A stretch of 64,000 bases of DNA from Alkalihalobacillus bogoriensis ATCC BAA-922 (lineage in GTDB: Bacteria; Bacillota; Bacilli; Bacillales; Bacillaceae_F), in assembly GCF_000621445.1 (NCBI RefSeq), contig NZ_JHYI01000006.1, forward strand, positions 124,001-188,000, written 5' to 3'. Shown here in pieces: positions 1 to 7,926 of the stretch. Below the pieces are notes generated by a model. It worked only from the letters and a program-made list of their open reading frames with translations, searched no databases and was not told where the DNA came from. A program made the translations under genes and the position numbers. Within the stretch, counting starts at the first letter, position 1. Each line of letters starts with the position of its first letter.

Positions 1-1059
1 CTCAACAAGAGTTCCTGCTTTTTTTATTATCGAAAATGCCGTTACAAGTCCTAACTCTTCAAGCTCTAATTGCGATAAATATAATTGCCCACATATCGCA
101 ACAACCGGAATGTCCTTTTTTGCTGCTTCTTTACATACTCCTTTTATTACTTTGCCTTGAAATGTTTGTTTATCAATCGCTCCTTCTCCTGTAATAATAA
201 AAGAAGCTCCTTCAATTAACTCAGAATAATTCACTTCTTCCATTACAAGCTCAATGCCGGACACAATCTTTGCCTTTAAAAAGGCATAAAAAGCAGCCGC
301 TACTCCCCCCGCCGCACCTAACCCTGCTGTATTGGTTACGTTAATGGTTGTATGTTGTTCAATAACCGAAGCAAAATGGAGGACACCACGCTCTAATTCC
401 TTTATCATTGATGATGTTGCTCCTTTTTGAGCACCGAATACTCTTGTTGCTCCATTTACTCCACATAAAGGATTCTTCACATCACTAGCGACAAGAAACT
501 GACAGTCTTTTAATCGTTTATCTACTTTTGTTTCATCAATCATTTCTATCTGTTCCAAATGCTTACCACCAAGCGGGACCTGTTCGCCTTTGCTATCGTA
601 AAATTGATAGCCTAGCGCTTGCAAAAAACCAACACCTACGTCATTTGTTCCACTTCCTCCTAACCCGATGATAAAGCGACGAAACCCTTTATCTAATGCT
701 GCTTTTATTAATTCTCCCGTCCCGTGCGTGTTCGTGTAAAACGGATTTCTCTCTTTTTCTGCAAGTAGTGGTAACCCTGAAGCTGCTGCTACTTCAATAA
801 CCGCCGTTTTTTTATCTCCTAACACCCCAAATGAAGCTGTTATGTTCCGGTTTAGTGGATCCTGAACATTTACCTTTTCATAATAACCTCCTGTTGCAAA
901 AACTAGAGTTTCCATTGTCCCCTCCCCGCCATCAGCAAGTGGAAGTGAGAGAATATTTGCATGTGGCCATTTCTGTTTAAGGACAGTTTCAATCATAGAA
1001 CATAACTCACTTGCCTTTAGTGACCCTTTAAAAGAATCAGGAGAAATGACTATTTTCAT
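1..1059 (-). CDS. glxK: glycerate kinase (3' end cut by window edge)
   Basis: Phosphorylates D-glycerate with ATP, feeding glyoxylate- or hydroxypyruvate-derived carbon into lower glycolysis; cytosolic. The protein begins MKIVISPDSFKGSL, the standard N-terminus of the GckA/GarK-type (glycerate kinase type 1) family, followed by LPLADGGEGT near residue 45 and AGLGAAGG near residue 290. About 353 codons are visible and the family is usually ~375-385 residues, so only the C-terminal tail is missing. The ATG overlaps the stop of the upstream 2-hydroxyacid dehydrogenase as ATGA, so the two are translationally coupled. The pair reads as a reductase/kinase route from hydroxypyruvate (or glyoxylate-derived tartronate semialdehyde) to phosphoglycerate; the exact substrate is inference. 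Confidence 0.93.
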   Translation of the reverse strand, partial: MKIVISPDSFKGSLKASELCSMIETVLKQKWPHANILSLPLADGGEGTMETLVFATGGYYEKVNVQDPLNRNITASFGVLGDKKTAVIEVAAASGLPLLAEKERNPFYTNTHGTGELIKAALDKGFRRFIIGLGGSGTNDVGVGFLQALGYQFYDSKGEQVPLGGKHLEQIEMIDETKVDKRLKDCQFLVASDVKNPLCGVNGATRVFGAQKGATSSMIKELERGVLHFASVIEQHTTINVTNTAGLGAAGGVAAAFYAFLKAKIVSGIELVMEEVNYSELIEGASFIITGEGAIDKQTFQGKVIKGVCKEAAKKDIPVVAICGQLYLSQLELEELGLVTAFSIIKKAGTLVE

Positions 1060-2048
1060 GTACTCGTAGCTCCATTCTTAAAGTCTGGATTTAGGATATA
1101 ATCGCAATCTTCACCCAACAAAACCTTCTTTATATTTTCAGCGGCTAATTTGGCCATCCGCATTCTCGTTTGAATACTTGCACTGCCAATATGAGGAAGG
1201 GTGACTACATTTGGAAGTTGTAACAATCGGTCGTCTTTTGAAATCGGTTCACTTGCAAAGACATCCAATCCCGCTCCCCAGATTTTTTTTGTTTGAATCG
1301 CTTCTACTAACGCCTGTTCATTTACAATTCCACCTCTAGCAGTATTAATAAGAATCGCGTTTTTTTTCATAAGATTAAACTGTTCGGTTGAAATTAAGTT
1401 TTCTGTTTCTTTCGTATACGGTGTCATGACACATATGAAATCTGATTGCTGTAACAAGTCTTCTAATCGTTTATATGTAATGTCTAATTGCTCCTCTACT
1501 TCCGGCTTTTGTGTCCGACTAGTATACATGACGTTCATTCCAAAACCTTTTGCCCGTTTTACAACAGCCGTTCCAATTCTGCCTAATCCAATTAATCCTA
1601 GTGTTGCCCCCCATATATCTTGGCCTGTTAAAAGCATAGGTGACCATGTTTCCCATTTTCCTGAACGTAAGTATTGTTCTGCTTCTGGTATTCTTCTTGC
1701 TGTAGCCATAAGTAATGCAAACGTTAAATCTGCTGTTGTTTCCGTTAGAACTCCAGGAGTATTTGTGACAGCAATTCCGTATTTTGTGGCAGTTTCTACA
1801 TCAATATTGTTAAAACCAACAGCCATATTACTAATGACTTTTAATGATTTTGCATGTTCTATCAACTTTGCATCGATTTCTTCTGTTAATAAACAAAATA
1901 AACCGTCACACTGTGTTATTTTTTCTTTTAATATATTTTTAGGTATTGGGATATGTTCTTCGTGCCACATGTCCACAGTAAAATCTTGCTCGAGTAAACT
2001 TTTAATTTCACCGGGGATTTTCCTTGTGATATATATCCTTTTTTTCAT
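1056..2048 (-). CDS. D-2-hydroxyacid dehydrogenase (glyoxylate/hydroxypyruvate reductase type)
   Basis: NAD(P)H-dependent reductase of the D-isomer-specific 2-hydroxyacid dehydrogenase family, 330 residues. An N-terminal catalytic half is followed by a Rossmann segment with GLIGLGRIG near residue 150. The catalytic set is visible: Arg in NTARGGIVNE (~residue 235), Glu in FASEP and His in LPHIGSAS (~residue 285). An upstream in-frame GTG lies inside the Shine-Dalgarno AAGGAG, so the ATG eight bases after it is preferred. The downstream glycerate kinase overlaps it by ATGA, which favours reduction of hydroxypyruvate or glyoxylate over phosphoglycerate, lactate or formate substrates. A strong hairpin separates it from the acyl-CoA ligase upstream, so it is probably transcribed from its own short promoter region. 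Confidence 0.88.
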   Translation of the reverse strand: MKKRIYITRKIPGEIKSLLEQDFTVDMWHEEHIPIPKNILKEKITQCDGLFCLLTEEIDAKLIEHAKSLKVISNMAVGFNNIDVETATKYGIAVTNTPGVLTETTADLTFALLMATARRIPEAEQYLRSGKWETWSPMLLTGQDIWGATLGLIGLGRIGTAVVKRAKGFGMNVMYTSRTQKPEVEEQLDITYKRLEDLLQQSDFICVMTPYTKETENLISTEQFNLMKKNAILINTARGGIVNEQALVEAIQTKKIWGAGLDVFASEPISKDDRLLQLPNVVTLPHIGSASIQTRMRMAKLAAENIKKVLLGEDCDYILNPDFKNGATST

Positions 2049-2077
2049 TACAACCACTCCTTCTTTTCTATTATAAT

Positions 2078-2121
2078 AAAATGCCTTAACGGTTTCATAT
2101 GAAATCCATTAAGGCATTTTT
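2078..2121. terminator. bidirectional intrinsic terminator between acyl-CoA ligase and dehydrogenase
   Basis: An inverted repeat with arms ATGCCTTAACGG and CCATTAAGGCAT (one mismatch) is flanked by A-rich and T-rich runs, with a palindromic TTTCATATGAAA loop. It sits just after the acyl-CoA ligase stop and before the dehydrogenase start, so it should end the ligase transcript. Confidence 0.8.
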
Positions 2122-2148
2122 GATCTATTTTGTTTTACTTCCCCAACT

Positions 2149-3861
2149 TTACGATGTTTTTTCGTCTTTTTCTGCTTCTTCTAATTTCTTTAGTTCTTCT
2201 TCGACTAAGACACGTCGTAATATTTTTCCGACTAATGTTTTCGGCAACTCTTCCCTGAACTCATATAATTTCGGTGTCTTAAATGCTGCTAGATTTTTAC
2301 GACAATATTGATCAAGCTCTTCTTCCGTTACGGAATGCCCATCTTTTAAAACAACAAATGCTTTCACTGTTTCTCCGCGATAAGGGTCAGGCACTCCTAT
2401 GACAACTGCTTCTTGAATACTTTCATGTTCATATAATACTTCTTCGATTTCTCTTGGATAAATATTAAAGCCACCAGCGATAATCATGTCTTTTTTCCGA
2501 TCAACGATATAAAAGTATCCGTCTTCATCCATATAGCCCATATCACCCGTTAAAAACCAATCATCTTTAAACGTTGCTGCTGTTGCTTCAGGACGGTTCC
2601 AATAGCCTTTCATGACTTGTGGACCGCGAACCATCACTTCCCCAACTTCTTTCGGTTTAGCGAATTCCCCTGTTTCAGCTGATAAAATCGCGACATCTGT
2701 ATCAGGCCATGGAATTCCAATGCTGCCTTCTTTACGTTTTCCCCAAATCGGGGTTGATACAGCAACAGGAGATGTCTCCGTTAATCCATACCCTTCCACT
2801 AGTTTTCCACCCGTTAATTGTTCAAATTTTTGTTGAACTTCTAGCGGTAACGGAGCAGCTCCACTTAAGCATGTTTCAATGGAGGATAAGTCATATTCCT
2901 TAATCGTTGGTTCATTAATGAGAGATACATACATCGTAGGAGCTCCTGGGAACACGGTCACTTTATGTTTTTGGATTGCCTTTAAAACATCTTTCGGGTC
3001 AAATTTCGGTAATATAATCATTTTCGAGCGAAACATAATCGCTGAATTCATAATCACAGTCATCCCGTAGACGTGGAAAAAAGGAAGAACGGCTAAAAAT
3101 ACTTCTTCACCTTTTTTGCTTTTGTACATCCAATGTAAACATTGTGTCGTATTCACAACAAGGTTTTGATGAGTGAGCATAACACCTTTAGCTGGCCCTG
3201 TCGTTCCACCTGTATATTGAAGTAAAGCTAGGTCTTCAGAGGGTGTCATCTCCACTGATGGTTCCCTCACACTTCCTTGCTTTAAAAAGTCCATCAAGTT
3301 TAATGTTTGATTATCGTATTGAACATCGACTTTGATTCCCATTTTTTTCTTTTGGATAAAAGGATAAATTAAGTTCTTAGGAAAAGGTAAATAATCTTTA
3401 ATTCCAGTTACAATGACATATTCTAGTGGTGTATTTTCTCTTACTTTTGCCACTCTAGAATATACTAAATCCAAACAAACAATAACTTTTGCTCCCGAGT
3501 CATTTAGTTGATGTTCAATTTCTCTTTCTACATAAAGAGGGTTTGTTTGTACAACTATTGCACCAATCATTAATGCTCCGTAATAACAAATGACAGATTG
3601 CGGTGTATTTGCTAACATAATTGCAACTTTATCACCTTTTTTTACACCGAGTGACGATAATTGATTTGCAAATTGTTTCGATTGTGTGTACACCTCGTGA
3701 AATGTTAACTCTTTGCCCAAAAAGTGAAGGAGTTTTTTATCTGGTGTTTCTTCAGCTGCTTCCTTCAAGTAAGAGAATAGTGTTCTGTCTTCATAAGCAA
3801 TTGTTTCAGGTATCTCCTCTGGATAATGATTTAGCCACGGTTTTTCTTGTACCATTGTCAC
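2149..3861 (-). CDS. lcfA: long-chain fatty-acid--CoA ligase
   Basis: Activates long-chain fatty acids to acyl-CoA via an acyl-adenylate, the entry step of beta-oxidation; membrane-peripheral cytosolic enzyme of the ANL superfamily, 570 residues. The AMP-binding P-loop YTGGTTGPAKG is near residue 215, the GYGLTET motif near residue 355, TGDMGYMDEDGYF near 435 and the hinge DRKKDMI just after, followed by the C-terminal AMP-binding_C lid. The GTG eight bases after GGGAGG is the best start; it reads MTMVQEKPW. In B. subtilis lcfA lies next to yshE and mutS2, as here, but is followed by fadR-fadB-etfBA. Those genes are absent here and a terminator follows directly. A cre-like site lies ~66 bases upstream of the start, consistent with CcpA control. 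Confidence 0.93.
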   Translation of the reverse strand: MTMVQEKPWLNHYPEEIPETIAYEDRTLFSYLKEAAEETPDKKLLHFLGKELTFHEVYTQSKQFANQLSSLGVKKGDKVAIMLANTPQSVICYYGALMIGAIVVQTNPLYVEREIEHQLNDSGAKVIVCLDLVYSRVAKVRENTPLEYVIVTGIKDYLPFPKNLIYPFIQKKKMGIKVDVQYDNQTLNLMDFLKQGSVREPSVEMTPSEDLALLQYTGGTTGPAKGVMLTHQNLVVNTTQCLHWMYKSKKGEEVFLAVLPFFHVYGMTVIMNSAIMFRSKMIILPKFDPKDVLKAIQKHKVTVFPGAPTMYVSLINEPTIKEYDLSSIETCLSGAAPLPLEVQQKFEQLTGGKLVEGYGLTETSPVAVSTPIWGKRKEGSIGIPWPDTDVAILSAETGEFAKPKEVGEVMVRGPQVMKGYWNRPEATAATFKDDWFLTGDMGYMDEDGYFYIVDRKKDMIIAGGFNIYPREIEEVLYEHESIQEAVVIGVPDPYRGETVKAFVVLKDGHSVTEEELDQYCRKNLAAFKTPKLYEFREELPKTLVGKILRRVLVEEELKKLEEAEKDEKTS

Positions 3862-3926
3862 TGGCAGTACCTCCCTTTTTTTATAATACTCTCCCTTCAA
3901 TTTCTCCTCTCTTTTATCTATTCTAT

Positions 3927-3940
3927 TGTAAACGCTTACT
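3927..3940. promoter_or_regulatory. catabolite-responsive element (cre) upstream of lcfA
   Basis: TGTAAACGCTTACT matches the CcpA consensus TGWAANCGNTNWCA at 13 of 14 positions. It lies 66-79 bases before the lcfA start. Glucose repression of lcfA by CcpA is known in B. subtilis; binding here is inferred from the match. Confidence 0.7.
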
Positions 3941-4067
3941 TTTTTAAATACATTTTTAAAAATTTTATGAATATTCCTGATATTTTATTCCTAAAGGGGG
4001 ATATTGGTGCACCTTTTATACCATATTCACTCACTACCGATGGAAAAAAATCGTTGAAGTATAATAC

Positions 4068-4229
4068 GAAAAACGCGGAGCGTCTTTTCTTTCAAGCGAA
4101 GTGCGGAGCCCTGTCCGTTTTTTAAAGTGAACCCCAAGTGCTCTTCTTGGGGTGAAACGCGCAGGTGCGGAGCCTTCGCTCTTCTTGAAATAGCTTTCAA
4201 AGCTTCACTGCTACACCAAAATTTTTATA
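4068..4229 (+). repeat. dispersed structured intergenic repeat, copy A
   Basis: One of four near-full-length copies of a ~145-168 bp intergenic repeat in the window (others at 4831, 29523 and 59892), all in the same orientation. Conserved blocks in order: AAAAACGC, GCGTCTTTTCTTTCAAGCGAA, a GGAGCCCTG segment, ACCCCAAG-tgctctt-CTTGGGGT (a perfect 8-bp stem), GAAACGCGCAGGTGCG, GCCTTCGCTC, AGCTTTCAAAGCT, and a tail CACTGCTACACCAAAA. GCGAAG and CTTCGC can close an outer stem around CCTGC/GCAGG and the CCCCAAG hairpin. No ORF is conserved across copies. Function unknown. Confidence 0.85.
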
Positions 4230-4242
4230 CTCTTATCTTTTA

Positions 4243-4285
4243 AGAAAAACTGAATGAGGAAACCCACCTCACTCAGTCTTTTTTT
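4243..4285. terminator. bidirectional hairpin terminator after small zinc-ribbon ORF
   Basis: CTGAATGAGG and CCTCACTCAG form a 10-bp stem with one mismatch around AAACCCA. It is followed by a T-run on the plus strand and by CAGTTTTTCTT on the minus strand. The stop codon of the 39-residue ORF at 4273-4392 lies inside the stem, supporting that ORF as an expressed unit. Confidence 0.7.
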
Positions 4286-4392
4286 GTTTTCTGCAAATCT
4301 GAATGCCTGTACACTACTCCATGTACGCCTTTATCATACTCAGGATACATTTCTCCTCCACAAGTTTCACAGGAAAACATTGGTGGTGTCAT
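4273..4392 (-). CDS. small CxxC zinc-binding-like protein (39 aa)
   Basis: A 39-residue ORF starting MTPPMFSCETCGGEMYPEYD and ending in a Lys-rich tail. CETCGG is a zinc-knuckle half-site; with only two cysteines, any metal binding would need a partner or dimer. Its ATG overlaps the stop of an upstream cysteine-pair ORF (CLVC) as ATGA, and its own stop is embedded in an intrinsic terminator. Both features fit a translated small operon. The ribosome-binding site is weak (GGTGG nine bases upstream), suggesting coupling. I do not recognise the family. It sits among repeats, so it could be the remnant of a once larger zinc-ribbon gene split by a stop. Confidence 0.45.
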   Translation of the reverse strand: MTPPMFSCETCGGEMYPEYDKGVHGVVYRHSDLQKTKKD

Positions 4393-4472
4393 CGATCGCC
4401 ACCATCCATTAAATCAATAGGTATCTTTTCCTTTTCATGACACACTAAACAAACATAGCTGATAGATGCATT
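4389..4472 (-). pseudogene. fragment of cysteine-pair small protein (ISYVCLVCHEK...)
   Basis: An open frame of 27 codons reading NASISYVCLVCHEKEKIP and ending GGDR, then a TGA shared with the next ORF's ATG. A stop (TAG) lies directly upstream in frame and no normal start codon or Shine-Dalgarno precedes the CLVC motif, so the N-terminus looks lost. A homologous fragment with the same SISYVCLVC core lies at 11027-11140, so this is a repeated and decayed coding segment. With the CETCGG ORF it could once have formed a four-cysteine zinc-binding protein (inference). Confidence 0.4.
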
Positions 4473-4510
4473 CTATTGGACACTTCTCTCCAGGGGACCC
4501 ATCTCATTTG

Positions 4511-4788
4511 TATGAAGGACACTTTTGCTTCGTTTTTTCCTTGTTTTGTCCTTCATCACCTTTATGAAGGACACTTTTGCTTCGCTTTCTTCTTGTTTTG
4601 TCCTTCATCGCCTTTATGAAGGACACTTTTGCTTCGCTTTCTCATCGTTTTGTCCTTCATCGCCTTTATGAAGGACACTTTCGCTTCGTTTTCTCCTTGT
4701 TTTGTCCTTCATCACCTTTATGAAGGACACTTTTGCTTCGTTTTCTCCTTGTTTTGTCCTTCATCGCCTTTAATGAAGGACATTTAAC
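4511..4788. repeat. tandem 52-bp hairpin repeats, five copies plus a partial sixth
   Basis: Units start at 4511, 4563, 4615, 4667 and 4719, exactly 52 bp apart; a shortened sixth begins at 4773. Each unit carries ATGAAGGACA near its start and the reverse complement TGTCCTTCAT near its end, so each can form a 10-bp stem with a ~25-base loop. Copies differ at a few positions (GCTTCG/TTTTCTCCTTG variants). The period is not a multiple of three and no frame is open, so it is non-coding. A single unit with the same ends occurs at 11179. It is not CRISPR: there are no unique spacers. Confidence 0.9.
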
Positions 4789-4830
4789 GAAGTTTGACGT
4801 GTTCGTTTCATAATAATTATAAAAAGCTTA

Positions 4831-4973
4831 AAGAAAAACGCGAGAGCGTCTTTTCTTTCAAGCGAAGTACGGAGTCCTGCCCGCCTTTGACAGTGAACCC
4901 CAAGTGCTCTTCTTGGGATGAAACGCGCAGGTGCGCAGCCTTCACTCTTCTAGAATAAGCTTTCAAAAGCTTT
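4831..4973 (+). repeat. dispersed structured intergenic repeat, copy B (3' shortened)
   Basis: Same element as at 4068-4229, with AAGAAAAACGCG, GCGTCTTTTCTTTCAAGCGAA, CCCCAAGTGCTCTTCTTGGG and GAAACGCGCAGGTGCGCAGCC in the same order. The CACTGCTACACCAAAA tail is missing. One closing pair of the inner stem and part of the CTTCGC arm are changed, so this copy is more decayed. Confidence 0.85.
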
Positions 4974-4982
4974 AGATATGTT

Positions 4983-5024
4983 AAAAAAGCTGAGACAAAA
5001 ATAAAACCCTTTTTTTGTCCCAGC
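4983..5024 (-). terminator. intrinsic terminator after yshE and the small membrane ORF
   Basis: On the minus strand GCTGGGACAAAAA pairs with TTTTTGTCTCAGC and is followed by TTTTTT. It lies just past the stop of the 27-residue membrane ORF, so it should end the mutS2-yshE-small ORF transcript. Confidence 0.8.
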
Positions 5025-5029
5025 CAGTA

Positions 5030-5113
5030 TTAAATATAAATGATGATAAAGATTATGCCTGCTAATAAAAACAATCCGCAACAAATATACATTACTTTCC
5101 ATAGTGTTTCCAC
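5030..5113 (-). CDS. single-pass small membrane protein (27 aa)
   Basis: A 27-residue ORF, METLWKVMYICCGLFLLAGI followed by IFIIIYI. It starts with GTG six bases after a good AAGGGGAG ribosome-binding site and begins 12 bases after the yshE stop. About 20 residues form one hydrophobic helix with a short N-terminal head containing Trp and Lys and a CC pair. A strong terminator follows within a few bases. The RBS, spacing and terminator together make it a credible gene too short for usual gene finders. Function unknown; co-transcription with yshE suggests a membrane partner (inference). Confidence 0.6.
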   Translation of the reverse strand: METLWKVMYICCGLFLLAGIIFIIIYI

Positions 5114-5125
5114 CGTATTCTCCCC

Positions 5126-5539
5126 TTATGTCGCAATAATACTAGCTCCAATGACAAAAGCCAATCCAATCGAAATGACCATTGAAATAAAGCCAACCGC
5201 ATAATTTCCGTTTTTTATTTCTTCATCCACATTAAAGCTTGGCGTTAAAAATTCAAACATAAAATAACTTAACAGGAGAAGAAAAAATCCAAAGACACCC
5301 CACACTAACATCCCAAGAAGAGACGCATGTTGACTTATCGTGTAGTGAAAAATAATCGATATCCCAATAATCTTGCCACCAGTCGCCATAGCAACAGCTA
5401 GATTTCCTTTTTTAATTTCCACCCAATTGCTATATTTTGTGACAAGCTCAAAAATCGCCAAAAATACGATTATTCCTAATACAGCCACACTAAAATAACT
5501 TGCTGTTTGTACAAACGTATTCTCAAAAAAATGGTCCAT
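5126..5539 (-). CDS. yshE: DUF350 family membrane protein YshE
   Basis: Integral membrane protein of 137 residues with four predicted hydrophobic segments (roughly residues 15-35, 50-70, 75-97 and 113-135), typical of the DUF350 (YjfL/UPF0719) family. Function not established. It begins 12 bases after mutS2 with a GGGAGG ribosome-binding site, the same arrangement as in B. subtilis (mutSB-yshE), so it is probably co-transcribed with mutS2. Confidence 0.88.
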   Translation of the reverse strand: MDHFFENTFVQTASYFSVAVLGIIVFLAIFELVTKYSNWVEIKKGNLAVAMATGGKIIGISIIFHYTISQHASLLGMLVWGVFGFFLLLLSYFMFEFLTPSFNVDEEIKNGNYAVGFISMVISIGLAFVIGASIIAT

Positions 5540-5551
5540 AGGCGGCCTCCC

Positions 5552-7905
5552 TTATTTAAACTCAACAACCGTATTCCCTAATCCACCTTCATTTGCAGCT
5601 GCATCTTTTGCATGTTTAACATGTGGGTGCTTTTTCACTAATTCCTTTACTCCTTTTCGCAGAGCACCTGTCCCTTTTCCGTGAATAATTGATACACTAT
5701 GGTATCCAGCTAATAACGCATCATCTAAATATTTTTCTACCTTTAGCATCGCATCTTCATACCGCTGTCCCCGAAGGTCTAGTTCAGGTTTTACATGAAC
5801 ATCATTTCCTCTTATCGTTGCTAATGGTTTAGGTTCTTTTTTCTTGACTGGCTCTAGTGGCTGGATATCATCCTTGGCCACTTTCATTTTCATAATTCCA
5901 ATTTGTACTTGGAATTCGCGTTCATTAATTTTATCGACGATAATTCCTTTTTGTCCAAAACTAAGTACTTTTACTTCATCCCCAGGTCGAACTTCTACTT
6001 CTACTTTTTTTGGTTTCCGCTGTTTTTTACCTTGCTGTAATGAAGGTGTTGCTTCTTCCAAACGCTTTTTCGCTTCAATTAGTTTATGCTCTTTTATAGC
6101 ATGGCTTTCTTTTTGTAATGTCCTTAACTCTTTTATAATTTGTTCTGCTTCTTGTTTTGCTTTTTTTACAGCTTCTTCTGCTTGGTTTTCTGCTTCTTCA
6201 AGTACTTTCGCTTTTTCCTGTTCTAATCCTTCCAGTTGCCCGATTAAATCTGCTCGTAGTTTTTCAGCTTCAGAACGAATCTGACGTGCTTCTTCTAATT
6301 CGGCATCTGATGATTTTTTACTTTCCTCAAGTGAAGCAATCATGTTTTCGACTTGATTCGTTTCTTTTGTAATTTGACTTTTTGCCAATTCAATAATTGA
6401 TTCTTCTAATCCAAGTCTTCTTGAAATCGCAAAAGCATTGCTTCGTCCAGGAACCCCAATTAACAAACGATACGTTGGACGCAATGTTTCCACATTAAAT
6501 TCCACGCTCGCATTCATGGCCCCTTCACGATTATAAGCGTACCCTTTTAATTCACTATAGTGTGTTGTGGCCACTACGCGAGCACCACGCCGATACACAT
6601 CATCAAGAATCGCAATCGCTAACGCTGCTCCTTCTGTCGGGTCTGTTCCAGCACCTAATTCATCAAATAAAACTAAACTTTCATGGTCAACATGTTTTAA
6701 AATTTCAACAATATTAACCATATGGGAGGAAAATGTACTTAAGCTTTGTTCAATCGACTGCTCATCTCCAATATCAGCAAATACCGTTTTAAACACGGCC
6801 ATTTCAGATCCTTCATCGGCTGGAATGTGCAAACCAGACTGAGCCATCAATGTAAGCAAACCGATTGTTTTTAATGTGACGGTTTTCCCCCTGTATTAGG
6901 CCCGGTAATTATTAAAGACGAATACGATTGACCAAGGTCAACATCAATCGGTACAACTTCATCGGTTGGAATAAGCGGGTGTCTAGCTTTAAACAAAGAG
7001 ATTGAAAATCGATCATTTAATTTCGGTTGAACGGCTTTTATTTTTTGACTATATCTCGCTTTTGTAAAAATAAAATCTAGTTCACCTAACGCATCGACAT
7101 TTACGAGTAACTCAGCAACAAATTCTGCGACCTTGCCTGTTAGCTCATGTAATATTCTTTCTATTTCCTTCGCCTCACTCATTTTTGCTGCACGTAGTTG
7201 GTTATTCATTGTCACGACAGCTTGAGGTTCAATAAATAAAGTTGCCCCTGATGCGGATTGGTCATGAACAATCCCTCCGAATGAGCCTCGATATTCTTGT
7301 TTAACAGGAACGACAAAACGGTCATTTCGAATCGTGACGATCGCATCTGAGAGCATTTTTTGTGAGCTTTGTGAACGTGTAATACTTTCTAACTTCGAAC
7401 GAATCCCTGACTCTAAGCTCCGAATTTGTTGGCGAAAACCTCGGAGTTGTGCACTTGCCGAGTCAAGAACTTCACCGTTATCACTAATACATTGTTTAAT
7501 TTCACGCTCCATATCAGTTAACGGGATGATTACTCGAACAATTCCCCCTAATAACGGCAATTCCACTTCATCTTCAATCATTTCTTCAATAAACTTTTTT
7601 AGTCTTCTAGCCCCGTAAGAGGTACTTGCAATTTCAAGTAGTTCAGCTGCATTTAAACTCGCACCAATCTCTGCTCGTTTAACGCTAGCACGAATATCAA
7701 AAATGCCACCTAATGGGATTTGCCCTTTTAACCTGAGCACTTTTGTCGCTTCATACGTTTGCTCAAGCCATATCGAAATTTCGTCTTTATCCGTTGAAGG
7801 AGTTAATTCTTTAATTTTTACTCGTCCTAGCGAAGAAGAAACATGCTCATAAAGCTGTTCCTTCATTTTTTCATACTCGAGTACTCGTAATACTTTTGCC
7901 AGCAT
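5552..7905 (-). pseudogene. mutS2: mutS2 with a single-base frameshift in the Walker A motif
   Basis: MutS2 is an ABC-type ATPase with a C-terminal Smr nuclease domain; in B. subtilis it acts on collided ribosomes and has also been linked to recombination control. The reading frame from 7905 (MLAKVLRVLEYEK, ATG eight bases after AGGAG) runs to GPNTGGK, then shifts and stops at PSH. The rest, beginning [15 protein letters not shown], is in the next frame and continues to 5552 with a coiled coil, a KOW-like segment, [11 protein letters not shown] and HGKGTGALR of an intact Smr domain. Restoring one A in the A-run (minus strand, about 6883-6886) gives one ~784-residue protein, the normal length. 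Everything outside that base looks intact, so this is either a homopolymer sequencing error or a very recent inactivation. If real, the N-terminal piece would lack ATPase activity. Confidence 0.9.
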
Positions 7906-7926
7906 AACTTTCACTCCTTTATACCG

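Noticed and set aside
1426-2076. 216-codon plus-strand open frame
   Set aside because: Antisense shadow of the well-supported hydroxyacid dehydrogenase; no ribosome-binding site and no recognisable protein.
4511-4788. CRISPR-like periodic repeats
   Set aside because: The whole 52-bp unit repeats with no unique spacers, and each unit is itself an inverted repeat; no cas genes are near.
5552-7914. Two separate genes (an N-terminal MutS2-like gene and an Smr-domain gene)
   Set aside because: The junction falls inside the Walker A motif and one added base joins them into a normal-length MutS2.
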